Shown: positions 25,986 to 33,553 of the stretch, piece after piece | Layout: each line of letters starts with the position of its first letter | Position numbering within the stretch: position 1 is the stretch's first letter | Source of the DNA: Fusobacteria bacterium ZRK30 | GTDB taxonomy: Bacteria; Fusobacteriota; Fusobacteriia; Fusobacteriales; Fusobacteriaceae | Reading direction: 5' to 3' | DNA: 42,236 bases | Assembly (NCBI GenBank): GCA_024628785.1 | Contig: CP102406.1 | Location: 1 to 42,236 of the forward strand | Notes under the pieces: generated by a model | Seen by the model: the letters and a program-made list of their open reading frames with translations, nothing else | What the model was told of the DNA's origin: nothing | The model's database searches: none | Translations under genes and position numbers: made by a program

Positions 25986-26651
25986 TTATTTCTCTACCAT
26001 TGGAATAGTAATATATTCAGTTTCACCATTTTCCCCTGGAAAATTTTTAAACAAAGCTTCAACAAGATATTTCATTATTATATTTAATTGAGAAGAACTA
26101 CCTTCGCTAACAACTTTCCCCTCATATAAAGGAGTATTATTAAATTCATATATATTTAAACGTAAGTTTCTTACATAAACAGTCTCTGTATTTGTTGAAG
26201 TTCCTACTACTCCATAAGTAGGAGTTGAATAGGTTGTTTCTGAATAAGTTGAATTATTATTGTAAGTATTTAAAGTTCCGTATGTACTTGTTGATGATGT
26301 TCCAGTTTGTCCATAAACATTATGAGTTCTTAACTCTGTTTTTTCTATAATTGAATAATCAAAAATAACTAAAACATCTGACACTTTATATTTAGGAACT
26401 TCTTTGTAATTTTAGATAGATAGTTTTTGTCTAATGTAATCTTTATACATTTCATATTCAAGATTATTTTCTTGATTTTCAATTGGAACAAAAGCATAGG
26501 TTTTTGTTTGAGCATTTTTAGGTATTTTAGTAAATGTTGTAACTCTCGTATTTACATAACTTGTACATCCAAATAAAAAAGTTGTTAAAATAGTTATAAC
26601 TAAAAATTTTATTAAATGTATGTTTTTTTTGATTCTAAATTTATTTTTCAT
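25986..26651 (-). pseudogene. Lipoprotein gene interrupted by an in-frame stop
   Basis: ATG 26651 opens a lipoprotein signal (LVITILTTFLFGCTSYVN, lipobox FGC). After 79 codons a TAA (26412-26414) stops it, but the same frame resumes at once (NYKEVPKYKVSDVLVIFDYS) and runs to 25986. The layout, an outer-membrane anchor, FTKIPKNAQTKTYAFVP, then an MYKDYIRQKL helix and a DVLVIFDY strand, is that of DUF4136-like small lipoproteins. A Ser/Thr/Tyr-rich stretch (TSTYGTLNTYNNNSTYSETT) lies in the second half. A GTG at 26384 could restart the second half, but it would lack the signal peptide. Confidence 0.7.
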
Positions 26652-26964
26652 ATTCCCTCCATTTTTTTATTATTTCTTAAGTTAATATTATCTTTAATTT
26701 TTTAAGAAGTCAATTTTTAAAATAAAATATGAAAAATCAATAAATAATTTATTGTACATTTATTTGATACTATTACAATTTTTGTTTGCACTCTTATTCT
26801 TTTTATTGGGTTTGAGACTGTCCGCGGTAGTTAAAATAGTTTGAATCTGTTCAATCCTAATAGCCCCAGTAAGTGCTGTGCAATTTAATTGCCATTATAT
26901 TTAGTTTTATTACTTCTAATAATTTTTAATTGTTTTATTATATGAATTATTATTTGTGATATTA
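26652..26964. other. Gene-free stretch
   Basis: AT-rich, with no reading frame I would support. TGTCCGCGGT (about 26819-26828) is the inverse of ACCGCGGACA near 25403-25412. The two copies bracket the lipoprotein pseudogene and the 137-residue gene. The promoter for the pseudogene should lie near its right-hand start. Confidence 0.5.
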
Positions 26965-27447
26965 TTAATAAATATGCATTTTTTGAGGATTTTCAATTCC
27001 ATCTTTAAATTTTAATTTTTCTTTGATTTCGCCATTTATGTTAACTTTAATATATCTTCCATTTAATTTTTGATTATATATATTCTTCTTTTTCTTTAAG
27101 TTTTTGCTTTGAAGGTGATATAACCTTCCAATATTAAAAAAATAACCTATTTCTTCAGCATTAATTTTATTTAGAATAAAATTGTGAAAACTATCATCAC
27201 GTAGAATGTAATTATCATAATGAAAAGCATACCTACCTTCTTCTGTATTAATAATTTCAATATCAAAAATATGTTTGTTTGTAGAATTTTTATTATTATA
27301 TTCATCTATAATTTGATTTAATTTTTCATAGTCATGATTAGAATCTTTTGCCATAAGTATTTGTATATGTTTAGAATCTCTATTTTTACAAAAACTAAAA
27401 GAAGTTATAAATAACATAATAACTATAGTCAATAAATATTTTTTCAT
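26965..27447 (-). CDS. Uncharacterised exported protein, 160 residues
   Basis: ATG 27447 is preceded by GGAGGCTTAATA. The in-frame ATG at 27477 is not. The first 20 residues (MKKYLLTIVIMLFITSFSFC) are a signal peptide. Cys20 lies in FSFC, a poor lipobox, so it may be periplasmic or a lipoprotein. The mature part is charged and has no motif I know. The C-terminal part (GRYIKVNINGEIKEKLKFKDG) suggests a beta hairpin. Nothing in the neighbours indicates its role. Confidence 0.65.
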   Translation of the reverse strand: MKKYLLTIVIMLFITSFSFCKNRDSKHIQILMAKDSNHDYEKLNQIIDEYNNKNSTNKHIFDIEIINTEEGRYAFHYDNYILRDDSFHNFILNKINAEEIGYFFNIGRLYHLQSKNLKKKKNIYNQKLNGRYIKVNINGEIKEKLKFKDGIENPQKMHIY

Positions 27448-27518
27448 TATTAAGCCTCCATTTTTATTCTTTTTCAAAGCTATTCATTTCTCTATTTCCT
27501 TTTACTTATTCAAAAGAA

Positions 27519-27539
27519 AAAGCACTCAGAAAGTGCTTT
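27519..27539 (-). terminator. Terminator hairpin
   Basis: AAAGCACT/AGTGCTTT with a 5-nt loop. On the minus strand it is followed by TTTTCTTTT, five bases beyond the stop of the 36-residue frame. Confidence 0.65.
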
Positions 27540-27543
27540 AACT

Positions 27544-27654
27544 TCATAATGATATTAAATTTGAAACTACTAACAAGAGATTTAATAGTTTATTACATAA
27601 ATTTAAAAATATCATTGTCATTGACAATATCTTTCGCCAATTTATTTTTTTCAT
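27544..27654 (-). CDS. Possible 36-residue hydrophobic peptide
   Basis: ATG 27654 with AGGAGG about ten bases upstream reads MKKINWRKILSMTMIFLNLC and then NKLLNLLLVVSNLISL, with a terminator directly after. The basic N-terminus and the single hydrophobic helix recall small membrane toxins of type I systems, but there is no sequence match I can name and no antisense RNA promoter that I can show. Confidence 0.4.
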   Translation of the reverse strand: MKKINWRKILSMTMIFLNLCNKLLNLLLVVSNLISL

Positions 27655-27807
27655 CTTAACCTACCTCCTGTACATCACAGATTAGTGACGTAATAGATAA
27701 AGAATAAAAAAGATAAATATTAATGCATATTAAGTATTCCATAGGTTTTTTCAAATATCAATTATTTTCAAATAGAATAATTAAAAAATCACTTTTAAAA
27801 GTAAAAC

Positions 27808-27855
27808 TTGAAACAAATAAATAAATAAAGTATAATTAAGTATCATATGATACTT
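27808..27855 (+). promoter_or_regulatory. Toxin-antitoxin promoter with palindromic operator
   Basis: TTGAAA (27808-27813), a 17-bp spacer and TATAAT (27831-27836) are followed by a perfect 18-bp palindrome, AAGTATCATATGATACTT (27838-27855), covering the expected transcription start. This is the typical place for autorepression by the antitoxin. Confidence 0.8.
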
Positions 27856-27871
27856 TTACATGGAGGTTTTT

Positions 27872-28270
27872 GTGCAGAATAACCCTTTCAATAAAATAAT
27901 AAAAGATAAATTAGAAGAAGTAATGATACAAATCAAAGAATTTTTAGAAAATGATTGTATACATTTTTTAGAAACTAAAAAAAATATTGAAACTAGTAGA
28001 ACTATAAGAAGAGATTTAGGAATTACTCATGATGATTTTATGGATGAAATCAAAGAAGCTATTTCGAACTTAAGTATAAAAAATTATTTTCAAGGACCAG
28101 AACAAGATCACAACGAAAAAAGAGATCTTATATTTTGGATATTTGGAATTAAAATATTTAAAAATAAAGAAATTTATTTAAAATTCAGCATTACAGAAAA
28201 AGAAGGACAAGACGTTATTTGTTGGTCATATCATTTTCCAGAGAAAACAATTATCTACCCATTTAAATAA
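27872..28270 (+). CDS. MqsR-like toxin of a type II toxin-antitoxin pair
   Basis: MqsR-type toxins are RelE-fold ribonucleases that cut mRNA. The start is GTG 27872, because GGAGG (27862-27866) lies just before it. ATG 27860 would contain that binding site and has none of its own. The 132 residues end in the family pattern: a helix, then RDLGITHDDFMDEIKEAISN, then KNYFQGPEQDH, then IFWIFGIKIFKNKEIYLKF and VICWSYHFPEK...YPF. The gene pair order is toxin first, as in mqsRA. The antitoxin follows after 35 bp. Exact family membership is by eye. Confidence 0.72.
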   Translation: MQNNPFNKIIKDKLEEVMIQIKEFLENDCIHFLETKKNIETSRTIRRDLGITHDDFMDEIKEAISNLSIKNYFQGPEQDHNEKRDLIFWIFGIKIFKNKEIYLKFSITEKEGQDVICWSYHFPEKTIIYPFK

Positions 28271-28305
28271 ACGAGTAGAGCTGAAATTTTAAAGGAGGAA
28301 AAAAA

Positions 28306-29271
28306 ATGGGGTACAATATTATCGGTAAGGAAAGAACCTGTAAAGTAAAAGGGGAAAGAATTACATTTTTAGAAAGAATTAAAATTGACGAAATAACAAA
28401 TGAAGAAATTTATGATCCTAAATTAGAACAAGAAAATGATGTAACGCTTTATAATGAATATAGGAAAGTAAAGGGGCTTTTGAGTTCTGAAAAAATTAAA
28501 GAAATAAGATTGAAACTTGGTGTAAGTCAAGTTATTTTCGCTAAAGTTTTAGGTCTCGGAGATAAAACTATTGCGCGATATGAGAATGGTTCTATTCAAG
28601 ATATGGCTCCAAATAATTTAATTAAAGCAGTTGGAGAAAAACCAATTTATTTTTTAGAATTACTTAAAAATTGTATAAAATTAAAAGCTGAACTTTCTCA
28701 CGAAGATTTTTATATTCTTTTAAAAGAAGTTGATAAAAAAGTAAGTATTTTATCAAGTTATTCTTTATCTTTAAATAAAAAAGATTTTTTATTTAACACT
28801 TCTAAAAGTTATTCTTCGATTAAATTGGCTCAATTTATTTTAAAACATTATAATTATGAAAAAATGAAAGAAATGATTAGTCCTTTAAAGTTACAAAAAA
28901 TATTAAATTATGTATATAGTTATTGTTTAGTTATATTTGATTATAAAATTACAGAAGAAAATCTCGAAGCCTGGGCTCATGGTCCAGTTCTTCCGAGTGT
29001 CTATCAAGAATATTCTCTCTATAAATATAATGGAATTTCTATTCCTGAAAGTGACGTTTCTTTAGAAAATGAAAATTTAGAAAAATTAATATTAAAAATA
29101 GCTGAAGGATATGGAAAATTTAGCGCTAAAGAATTAGAACATATGACTCATAGGGAACATCCTTGGAAATATGCAAGGGAAAGAGCTAAAGTTTCTGAAG
29201 GTGAAAGATCTAATGAACCTATTTTAGATTCCGATATAAAGGATTATTTTAATAACCTTTTAAATATCTAA
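28306..29271 (+). CDS. Antitoxin with HTH and Panacea (DUF4065) domains
   Basis: It is a two-domain antitoxin of 321 residues. ATG 28306 follows AAAGGAGG. Residues about 60-110 form an XRE/MqsA-type helix-turn-helix (EIRLKLGVSQVIFAKVLGLGDKTIARYENG), which should bind the palindrome at the promoter. Residues about 170-320 are a SocA-like Panacea domain (SPLKLQKILNYVYSYCLVIF, then ENLEAWAHGPVLPSVYQEYS). Panacea domains are known as neutralisers that pair with many unrelated toxins. The N-terminal 30 residues lack an obvious zinc cluster of the MqsA kind (only one Cys is seen). Confidence 0.85.
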   Translation: MGYNIIGKERTCKVKGERITFLERIKIDEITNEEIYDPKLEQENDVTLYNEYRKVKGLLSSEKIKEIRLKLGVSQVIFAKVLGLGDKTIARYENGSIQDMAPNNLIKAVGEKPIYFLELLKNCIKLKAELSHEDFYILLKEVDKKVSILSSYSLSLNKKDFLFNTSKSYSSIKLAQFILKHYNYEKMKEMISPLKLQKILNYVYSYCLVIFDYKITEENLEAWAHGPVLPSVYQEYSLYKYNGISIPESDVSLENENLEKLILKIAEGYGKFSAKELEHMTHREHPWKYARERAKVSEGERSNEPILDSDIKDYFNNLLNI

Positions 29272-29301
29272 AACAATAAAATAAAAAGGAGTAAATTTAT
29301 T

Positions 29302-29589
29302 ATGGCTACTAAAAAAAGTTTAACTGAAGGATACATAAATGATATAAAAAATGCCTATACAAAATCAAAAGAAGTAGATAAAGTTATTAATAAAATAAAT
29401 GGATTGTCTTATAATAACTCAGGGGAAAATTTAAACTCTTATGAAAAAATAAGGATGTTTACTGATGTTTTAGATGGACTTAATTCTGAAGATAATTTTA
29501 ATAAAAAACCAATCCTTGAAAATTCAAATGAACATTATTTAAAATTACTTACAGCTACTATTGAAGAATTAGAAAATGAGACAGAATAA
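29302..29589 (+). CDS. Uncharacterised 95-residue protein
   Basis: ATG 29302 after AAAAAGGAG. It is a charged helical protein (TEGYINDIKNAYTKSKEVDK) with no recognised domain. It follows the antitoxin by 30 bp, and its stop overlaps the next ATG by one base, so the four genes from 27872 on are probably one transcript. Confidence 0.7.
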   Translation: MATKKSLTEGYINDIKNAYTKSKEVDKVINKINGLSYNNSGENLNSYEKIRMFTDVLDGLNSEDNFNKKPILENSNEHYLKLLTATIEELENETE

Positions 29590-30056
29590 TGGATTATATA
29601 AAGAATGGAATAGTCATATTGAGTTTTATTTTATCTATTTTTGCTTTCAAAAAATCAAATGATGCATCAGAAAAATCAAATAAATTAAGTGAAGAATATA
29701 ATTTATTGGTTAAAGGTCAGGTAGAACTTCAAATTAGTCAAGCTATTAGAGAATCGAGAGATAAAGTTACTCATTTTATTTGGGAATTAGAAAAAGCAGA
29801 ATCTAAAGATAATCAAAATGCTATAGATCTACTATTCTCTTTACAAGAATCAAATATGAATGCCTATGAAGATGGTTGTAGCAAGTATTTTGATAATAAA
29901 ATAGATCGTTCAAGATTTAAAAAAACATATTTTGAAGAAATAAAAAATCTTGTAGAAAATCCTCATTTAAAGAAAAAATTTCTTGACCCAACAACGTCTA
30001 GGTATAAATGTATTTTAAAAATATATAAAGAGTGGTTTGATTTAGAAAATTCTTAA
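29589..30056 (+). CDS. Membrane-anchored protein of unknown function
   Basis: The 155 residues start with one transmembrane helix (NGIVILSFILSIFAFKKSND), then a short coiled coil (ASEKSNKLSEEYNLLVKGQV) and a charged helical domain facing the cytoplasm. Such layouts occur in accessory proteins of defence or toxin loci, but I cannot name a family. It overlaps the previous gene by 1 bp and is followed by a terminator. Confidence 0.7.
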   Translation: MDYIKNGIVILSFILSIFAFKKSNDASEKSNKLSEEYNLLVKGQVELQISQAIRESRDKVTHFIWELEKAESKDNQNAIDLLFSLQESNMNAYEDGCSKYFDNKIDRSRFKKTYFEEIKNLVENPHLKKKFLDPTTSRYKCILKIYKEWFDLENS

Positions 30057-30100
30057 TCGATAAAGGTAATTTATGATCAAATATTTTAAATTTTTAATAA

Positions 30101-30138
30101 AAATAAAAGGAGGTTCTATACAGAACCTCCTTTTATTT
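30101..30138. terminator. Bidirectional terminator
   Basis: AAATAAAAGGAGGTTCT and its complement form a perfect 17-bp stem with the loop ATAC. It ends the rightward toxin-antitoxin transcript and the leftward small gene. Confidence 0.85.
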
Positions 30139-30337
30139 ACATATCTTTCAATGAATCCTCTAAAATATTAATCTCTCCAATTTGTATTTTTTTCAATAAT
30201 TTTTTCAATAGGTCATTATATTCAAGGATATTGAGGGAGTCAATAGTAAGTTTATTCTTTTTTATCTCAAACTCCAATAATGCCCTGATTATTTTTACTT
30301 CTTTTAGATCCATTTTTAAATTTGCTATATATTCCAT
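30137..30337 (-). CDS. Uncharacterised 66-residue protein
   Basis: ATG 30337 follows GAGGTGATTACA. Earlier in-frame starts have no ribosome binding site. The sequence is helical and amphipathic (MEYIANLKMDLKEVKIIRAL...KKLLKKIQIGEINILEDSLK), without motifs. It lies 81 bp downstream of the YdjM-like gene, same direction. Confidence 0.5.
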   Translation of the reverse strand: MEYIANLKMDLKEVKIIRALLEFEIKKNKLTIDSLNILEYNDLLKKLLKKIQIGEINILEDSLKDM

Positions 30338-30417
30338 TGTAATCACCTCAATTTGTATTCTCATAGGTAATATATACAAATTACTCTGTTTTCTTTTGGG
30401 TAATTCATGAATTACCC

Positions 30418-31311
30418 TTAATATACATAGGATTTTTCAAATTCTGTTAGCTCAATATAATCTCTATAAATTATATATCCATAGACGACAGATCCTGCTG
30501 CTGCCTTTTTCCAATTTTTTCCTGATTTGAAATAAACGGTACCTTTCTTTAATTTCATAGGAGCGGAAACCTTTATAGTCTCCCACTGATCTGTTGTAGG
30601 TTTTAGAACTGCCTTCAAAAATTCTGCATCCTGGTATATCTTTATTATTTTGTCTGTTTTTTCATTTAGAATGGTCAATTCCATATACCTAGAATTTTTT
30701 CCTATAACCAACCATTTACCTTCTTCTATATATCCATTGGGAAACCTTAATTTACCTTCAATATAAGATATATTAAGTCCTTGTTTTAAGTAATTTTCAT
30801 ATGCCATGTTATAGGACGCCATGGTAGTCTGGATAATTATTCTAGCTCCTCCCAATGTGTTTATATGTCCCATGACCAAACTCATAAAGAGAAATATAGC
30901 TATCAAAATCAACTCTGGCCGAGATCCAGATCTGATTCTATAGTTTCGGCCTGCCAGAACAAAAAGTTTCTCTGAGAAGGGGTTGAACAACATGATCCCA
31001 GAAACATTCCAGGAATCTAAAACTAAATGGGATATAGCTCCCATGGTTATAAAAAATAAGGGCTTATAAAAGTAGAGTCCAATTAAATTAAGTGGTACCC
31101 ATAGAAGCAGGGAGTGGATTAGGGTTCTGTGACCTACTTTTTTATTGAGGTAGATCGAGATAGGGAGGAAGATCTTTCCTACTGTACTCCTAGGATGATC
31201 TATATCAGGAAGGAGAGATCCTATCCCTACCATAGCTATAGTTGTGGTGGATTCAGCTCCTAGCATAAGGCTGGTAGCTACTGCGAAGGTAATGTGAGTA
31301 AGGGCTATCAA
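30418..31311 (-). CDS. YdjM-like inner-membrane metal-dependent hydrolase
   Basis: Members of the YdjM (DUF457) family are inner-membrane proteins with a histidine/aspartate metal site. Substrates are unknown, and the E. coli gene is under LexA control. I choose TTG 31311 because AGGAGGTGATCCCC precedes it, giving 297 residues. Metal-site motifs: SLLPDIDHPRSTVG, GHRTLIHSLL and HLVLDSWNVSG, set among four to five membrane segments in the first 165 residues. The remaining C-terminal 130 residues are soluble (EGKLRFPNGYIEEGKWLVIG) and are outside the usual core. Its right end lies 22 bp from a dispersed repeat copy. Confidence 0.82.
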   Translation of the reverse strand: MIALTHITFAVATSLMLGAESTTTIAMVGIGSLLPDIDHPRSTVGKIFLPISIYLNKKVGHRTLIHSLLLWVPLNLIGLYFYKPLFFITMGAISHLVLDSWNVSGIMLFNPFSEKLFVLAGRNYRIRSGSRPELILIAIFLFMSLVMGHINTLGGARIIIQTTMASYNMAYENYLKQGLNISYIEGKLRFPNGYIEEGKWLVIGKNSRYMELTILNEKTDKIIKIYQDAEFLKAVLKPTTDQWETIKVSAPMKLKKGTVYFKSGKNWKKAAAGSVVYGYIIYRDYIELTEFEKSYVY

Positions 31312-31332
31312 GGGGATCACCTCCTTTTGATA

Positions 31333-31378
31333 GGTACACGGATTAAATCTGGTTAAATCTTTGATTTTCACCGATTTT
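31333..31378. repeat. Dispersed intergenic repeat, copy 1 (short)
   Basis: Begins GGTACACGGATTAAATCTGG and ends TTTTCACCGATTTT. Same family as 31790, 31934 and 37898. Confidence 0.7.
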
Positions 31379-31751
31379 AATTTTTATAGTTTGAAAACAT
31401 AACTCTTTTTAACTGTGCTTTTTCACCAAAATTTAATAATAATCCAACTTCTATATCTGTAGTTTTTAAATAATTTATCAGTTGATTTTTATGCTCTCTT
31501 CTTAGTGTTTCAGCTGATTTTAACTCTAATATTATCTTATTTTCTACAACAATGTCGGCATAATAATTTCCAACAACTTGGTTATCGTAATAAACATCCA
31601 AAGATTTTTGAGATTCGACCTTATATCCTAATTTTTTTAATTCTATTAAGAGGGAATTTTCATAAACTTTTTCTAAAAATCCATACCCCAAGGTGTTATA
31701 CACTTTATAAAAACATTTAATTATATCCGAGGTTAATTCTTCGTATTTCAT
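31377..31751 (-). CDS. GxxExxY protein
   Basis: A small protein of the PD-(D/E)XK nuclease-like superfamily named for its motif. Role unknown, often found in variable regions. ATG 31751 follows AGGAGGAAAACT and gives 124 residues. The motif is GFLEKVYENSLLIEL. The later strand pair YYADIVVENKIILELKSAE holds the D...ExK catalytic-like residues. Dispersed repeat copies lie on both sides (its stop overlaps copy 1; copy 2 is 39 bp before its start), which suggests that it was inserted with them. Confidence 0.87.
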   Translation of the reverse strand: MKYEELTSDIIKCFYKVYNTLGYGFLEKVYENSLLIELKKLGYKVESQKSLDVYYDNQVVGNYYADIVVENKIILELKSAETLRREHKNQLINYLKTTDIEVGLLLNFGEKAQLKRVMFSNYKN

Positions 31752-31789
31752 AGTTTTCCTCCTATTTGTTATAGTTAGATATTTTAATA

Positions 31790-31841
31790 GGTACACGGAT
31801 TAAATCTGATAAGGACTCTAATTTTCACTGATTATTTATCT
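31790..31841. repeat. Dispersed intergenic repeat, copy 2
   Basis: Begins GGTACACGGATTAAATCTGA and ends TTTTCACTGATTATTTATCT. Confidence 0.7.
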
Positions 31842-31933
31842 AGGCTAACCCTTTAAATCATATTTTATTTAGATTCTATTGAATTATTAAACTCTTATTA
31901 AAGTTCAATAACTTTTAAATTTTTTTTATTTTA

Positions 31934-32046
31934 GGTGCACGGATTAGGTCTGATAAAAGCTCTGGTTTTCACTGATTATTTTTATCTGTGATAATCAAAG
32001 CTCTTTATCTGTGTGTGGTGACAAAATCAACACCCGCGTTCTATTG
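31934..32046. repeat. Dispersed intergenic repeat, copy 3 (long form)
   Basis: Begins GGTGCACGGATTAGGTCTGA, contains TTTTCACTGATTATTTTTAT and TCTGTGATAATC, and ends CCGCGTTCTATTG at the stop of the ATPase gene. Copy 4 at 37898 has the same layout, including CCGCGTTCTAT. Apart from copies 2 and 3, 31752-32048 holds nothing that I can support. Confidence 0.75.
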
Positions 32047-32048
32047 AT

Positions 32049-32813
32049 CTATTTTTTAGTAAGTAATCGGATAAAATATCGGAGGAAATAGGCTACTCCC
32101 ATTAGGAGACCACCCATTAGGTAGAGATCTTTATCTCCTAAACCTCTGGCAATATATCTAAAGATCATAATACCGGCTATGAGTAGGAATAAAACAGGTG
32201 CAATATTTATCTCTTCCCCTTCCACCCTATCGTCATCATATCTCAAAGCCTCACCACGGGCTATTGCCCAGGCTCTTCCTGGAATTCCTCTACCTTGAAT
32301 TACTAAGTCTGTAAGAGGAACTATGGAACCTGTATGAGATATACATTTTTCTGCTAACTCTTTTCTGAACTTTCTTTTGATAGGATGAACTATTATTTTT
32401 TGTTTCCCCCATACTATGGTTTTTATATGTTCTTTGAATGGTTCCAATCCTGCCATATAAAAAGTCCATAGCTCATTTAGAGCCTTAAAAAATACAGCTT
32501 CTTTTTGAGTCATTCGGTCTATATCATCTATAAATATCATTAATTTTTTCCCTGTAATGATCTTATTTTCTAATTCATCATTATGAAGTTTCCCCACTAT
32601 CTGTCCTTGGGCTTTGACTATTTGTTTTAAGATGAGGCTGAATGAGCTGGTACAGGAAACATAGATTTTATTAGTATGATCAAGGCTCTCGTAACTCCAT
32701 TTTAGGAGTTCGCTTTTTCCAATCCCCCTTTGGCCAACTAAAATGAAGGGTCGGTGAGAACTTAAACGAGGATTTATTTCTTTTTGTAAAAGATTATCAC
32801 GGCCAACTAACAT
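32049..32813 (-). CDS. AAA-type ATPase with C-terminal membrane anchor
   Basis: ATG 32813 (GGAGGTGTTACCT upstream) gives 254 residues. Walker A is VGQRGIGKS (residues about 26-34) and Walker B is KKLMIFIDDIDRM near 90. This is an AAA/STAND-like nucleoside triphosphatase core. The middle (ELAEKCISHTGSIVPLTDLV, then GIPGRAWAIARG) is like a sensor/lid segment. Two C-terminal hydrophobic segments (NIAPVLFLLIAGIMIF and LYLMGGLLMGVAYFL) anchor it in the membrane. The secreted protein gene 74 bp upstream is in the same direction. The role is unknown; DNA handling at the membrane or phage defence are both possible. Confidence 0.78.
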   Translation of the reverse strand: MLVGRDNLLQKEINPRLSSHRPFILVGQRGIGKSELLKWSYESLDHTNKIYVSCTSSFSLILKQIVKAQGQIVGKLHNDELENKIITGKKLMIFIDDIDRMTQKEAVFFKALNELWTFYMAGLEPFKEHIKTIVWGKQKIIVHPIKRKFRKELAEKCISHTGSIVPLTDLVIQGRGIPGRAWAIARGEALRYDDDRVEGEEINIAPVLFLLIAGIMIFRYIARGLGDKDLYLMGGLLMGVAYFLRYFIRLLTKK

Positions 32814-32887
32814 AGGTAACACCTCCTTATTACTTTTTCTAAAAAGATAACTAAAAATAAAAAGATTTTTTCACTCCTTACTTTAAT

Positions 32888-33367
32888 TTATTGCAGCATG
32901 GTTTCTATCTTTCTTTCTATGGATTCTATAGTTAAACTAAGTTCTAAGAGTTGTTGTTCTGTTTGGAAATATGAACTAATATCACTAGCTCCATTATCTC
33001 CCATAAAAGCTTTGAGAGCTTCTTTTTTATCTTTTAAAAGTATGAGTAATTTTCTATTTTTTTTAAGGTTACTAATTAGGTCTGATCCATCTTGAAGATA
33101 TTTTATCTTTGCATTTCTTCGACTAATTTTTTGTTGTTTGGAATAGATAGGAATTGAAAAACCTACCCCAGATCTGAACTCTGAATCTGAATTATCATAG
33201 TAGTTACCAACATTTACTGTAAGAGCTAAATCCAATCCGCCATATATTTCATCAGCCCTTTTATTTAAAGCTGTCCAATATTCTTCGGAAGTCATGGAGA
33301 AAATGCAAGTAGTAAGTAGCAGATAGAAAATAGTAAGTAAAGGATGAAAAATATTAAATTTCAACAT
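32888..33367 (-). CDS. Exported protein, possibly TolC-like fragment
   Basis: ATG 33367 after GGAGGTGTTTTTTT. A signal peptide (FHPLLTIFYLLLTTCIFSMT) is followed by a 135-residue mature part. LDLALTVNVGNYYDN...GVGFSIPIYSKQQ resembles the beta-strand segment of TolC-type outer membrane factors, and the rest is a long coiled-coil-like helix (TEQQLLELSLTIESIERKIE). It is only about a third of a TolC. It precedes the membrane ATPase gene. Confidence 0.6.
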   Translation of the reverse strand: MLKFNIFHPLLTIFYLLLTTCIFSMTSEEYWTALNKRADEIYGGLDLALTVNVGNYYDNSDSEFRSGVGFSIPIYSKQQKISRRNAKIKYLQDGSDLISNLKKNRKLLILLKDKKEALKAFMGDNGASDISSYFQTEQQLLELSLTIESIERKIETMLQ

Positions 33368-33474
33368 AAAAAAACACCTCCAAACCTATATTTTCTAAAA
33401 AAATCAATATTTTACCATTAGGTGTTACATAATTTATTATACTTTTAAATCCTGTTTTTCCTTTGTAATTTATT

Positions 33475-33532
33475 TTGTTCTTTAATTCTAATATGTTATA
33501 CTAAAAGCAAAGGTTGTAACTCGTGTTACAAC
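33475..33532 (+). promoter_or_regulatory. par operon promoter and palindromic operator or centromere site
   Basis: TTGTTC (33475-33480), a 16-bp spacer and TATACT (33497-33502) are followed by the palindrome GTTGTAAC-TCGT-GTTACAAC (33513-33532). The same palindrome occurs after the operon at 35613-35632. It is probably the site of the ParB-like protein. Confidence 0.7.
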
Positions 33533-33553
33533 ATAAAAGAGGTGATTTTTGCA

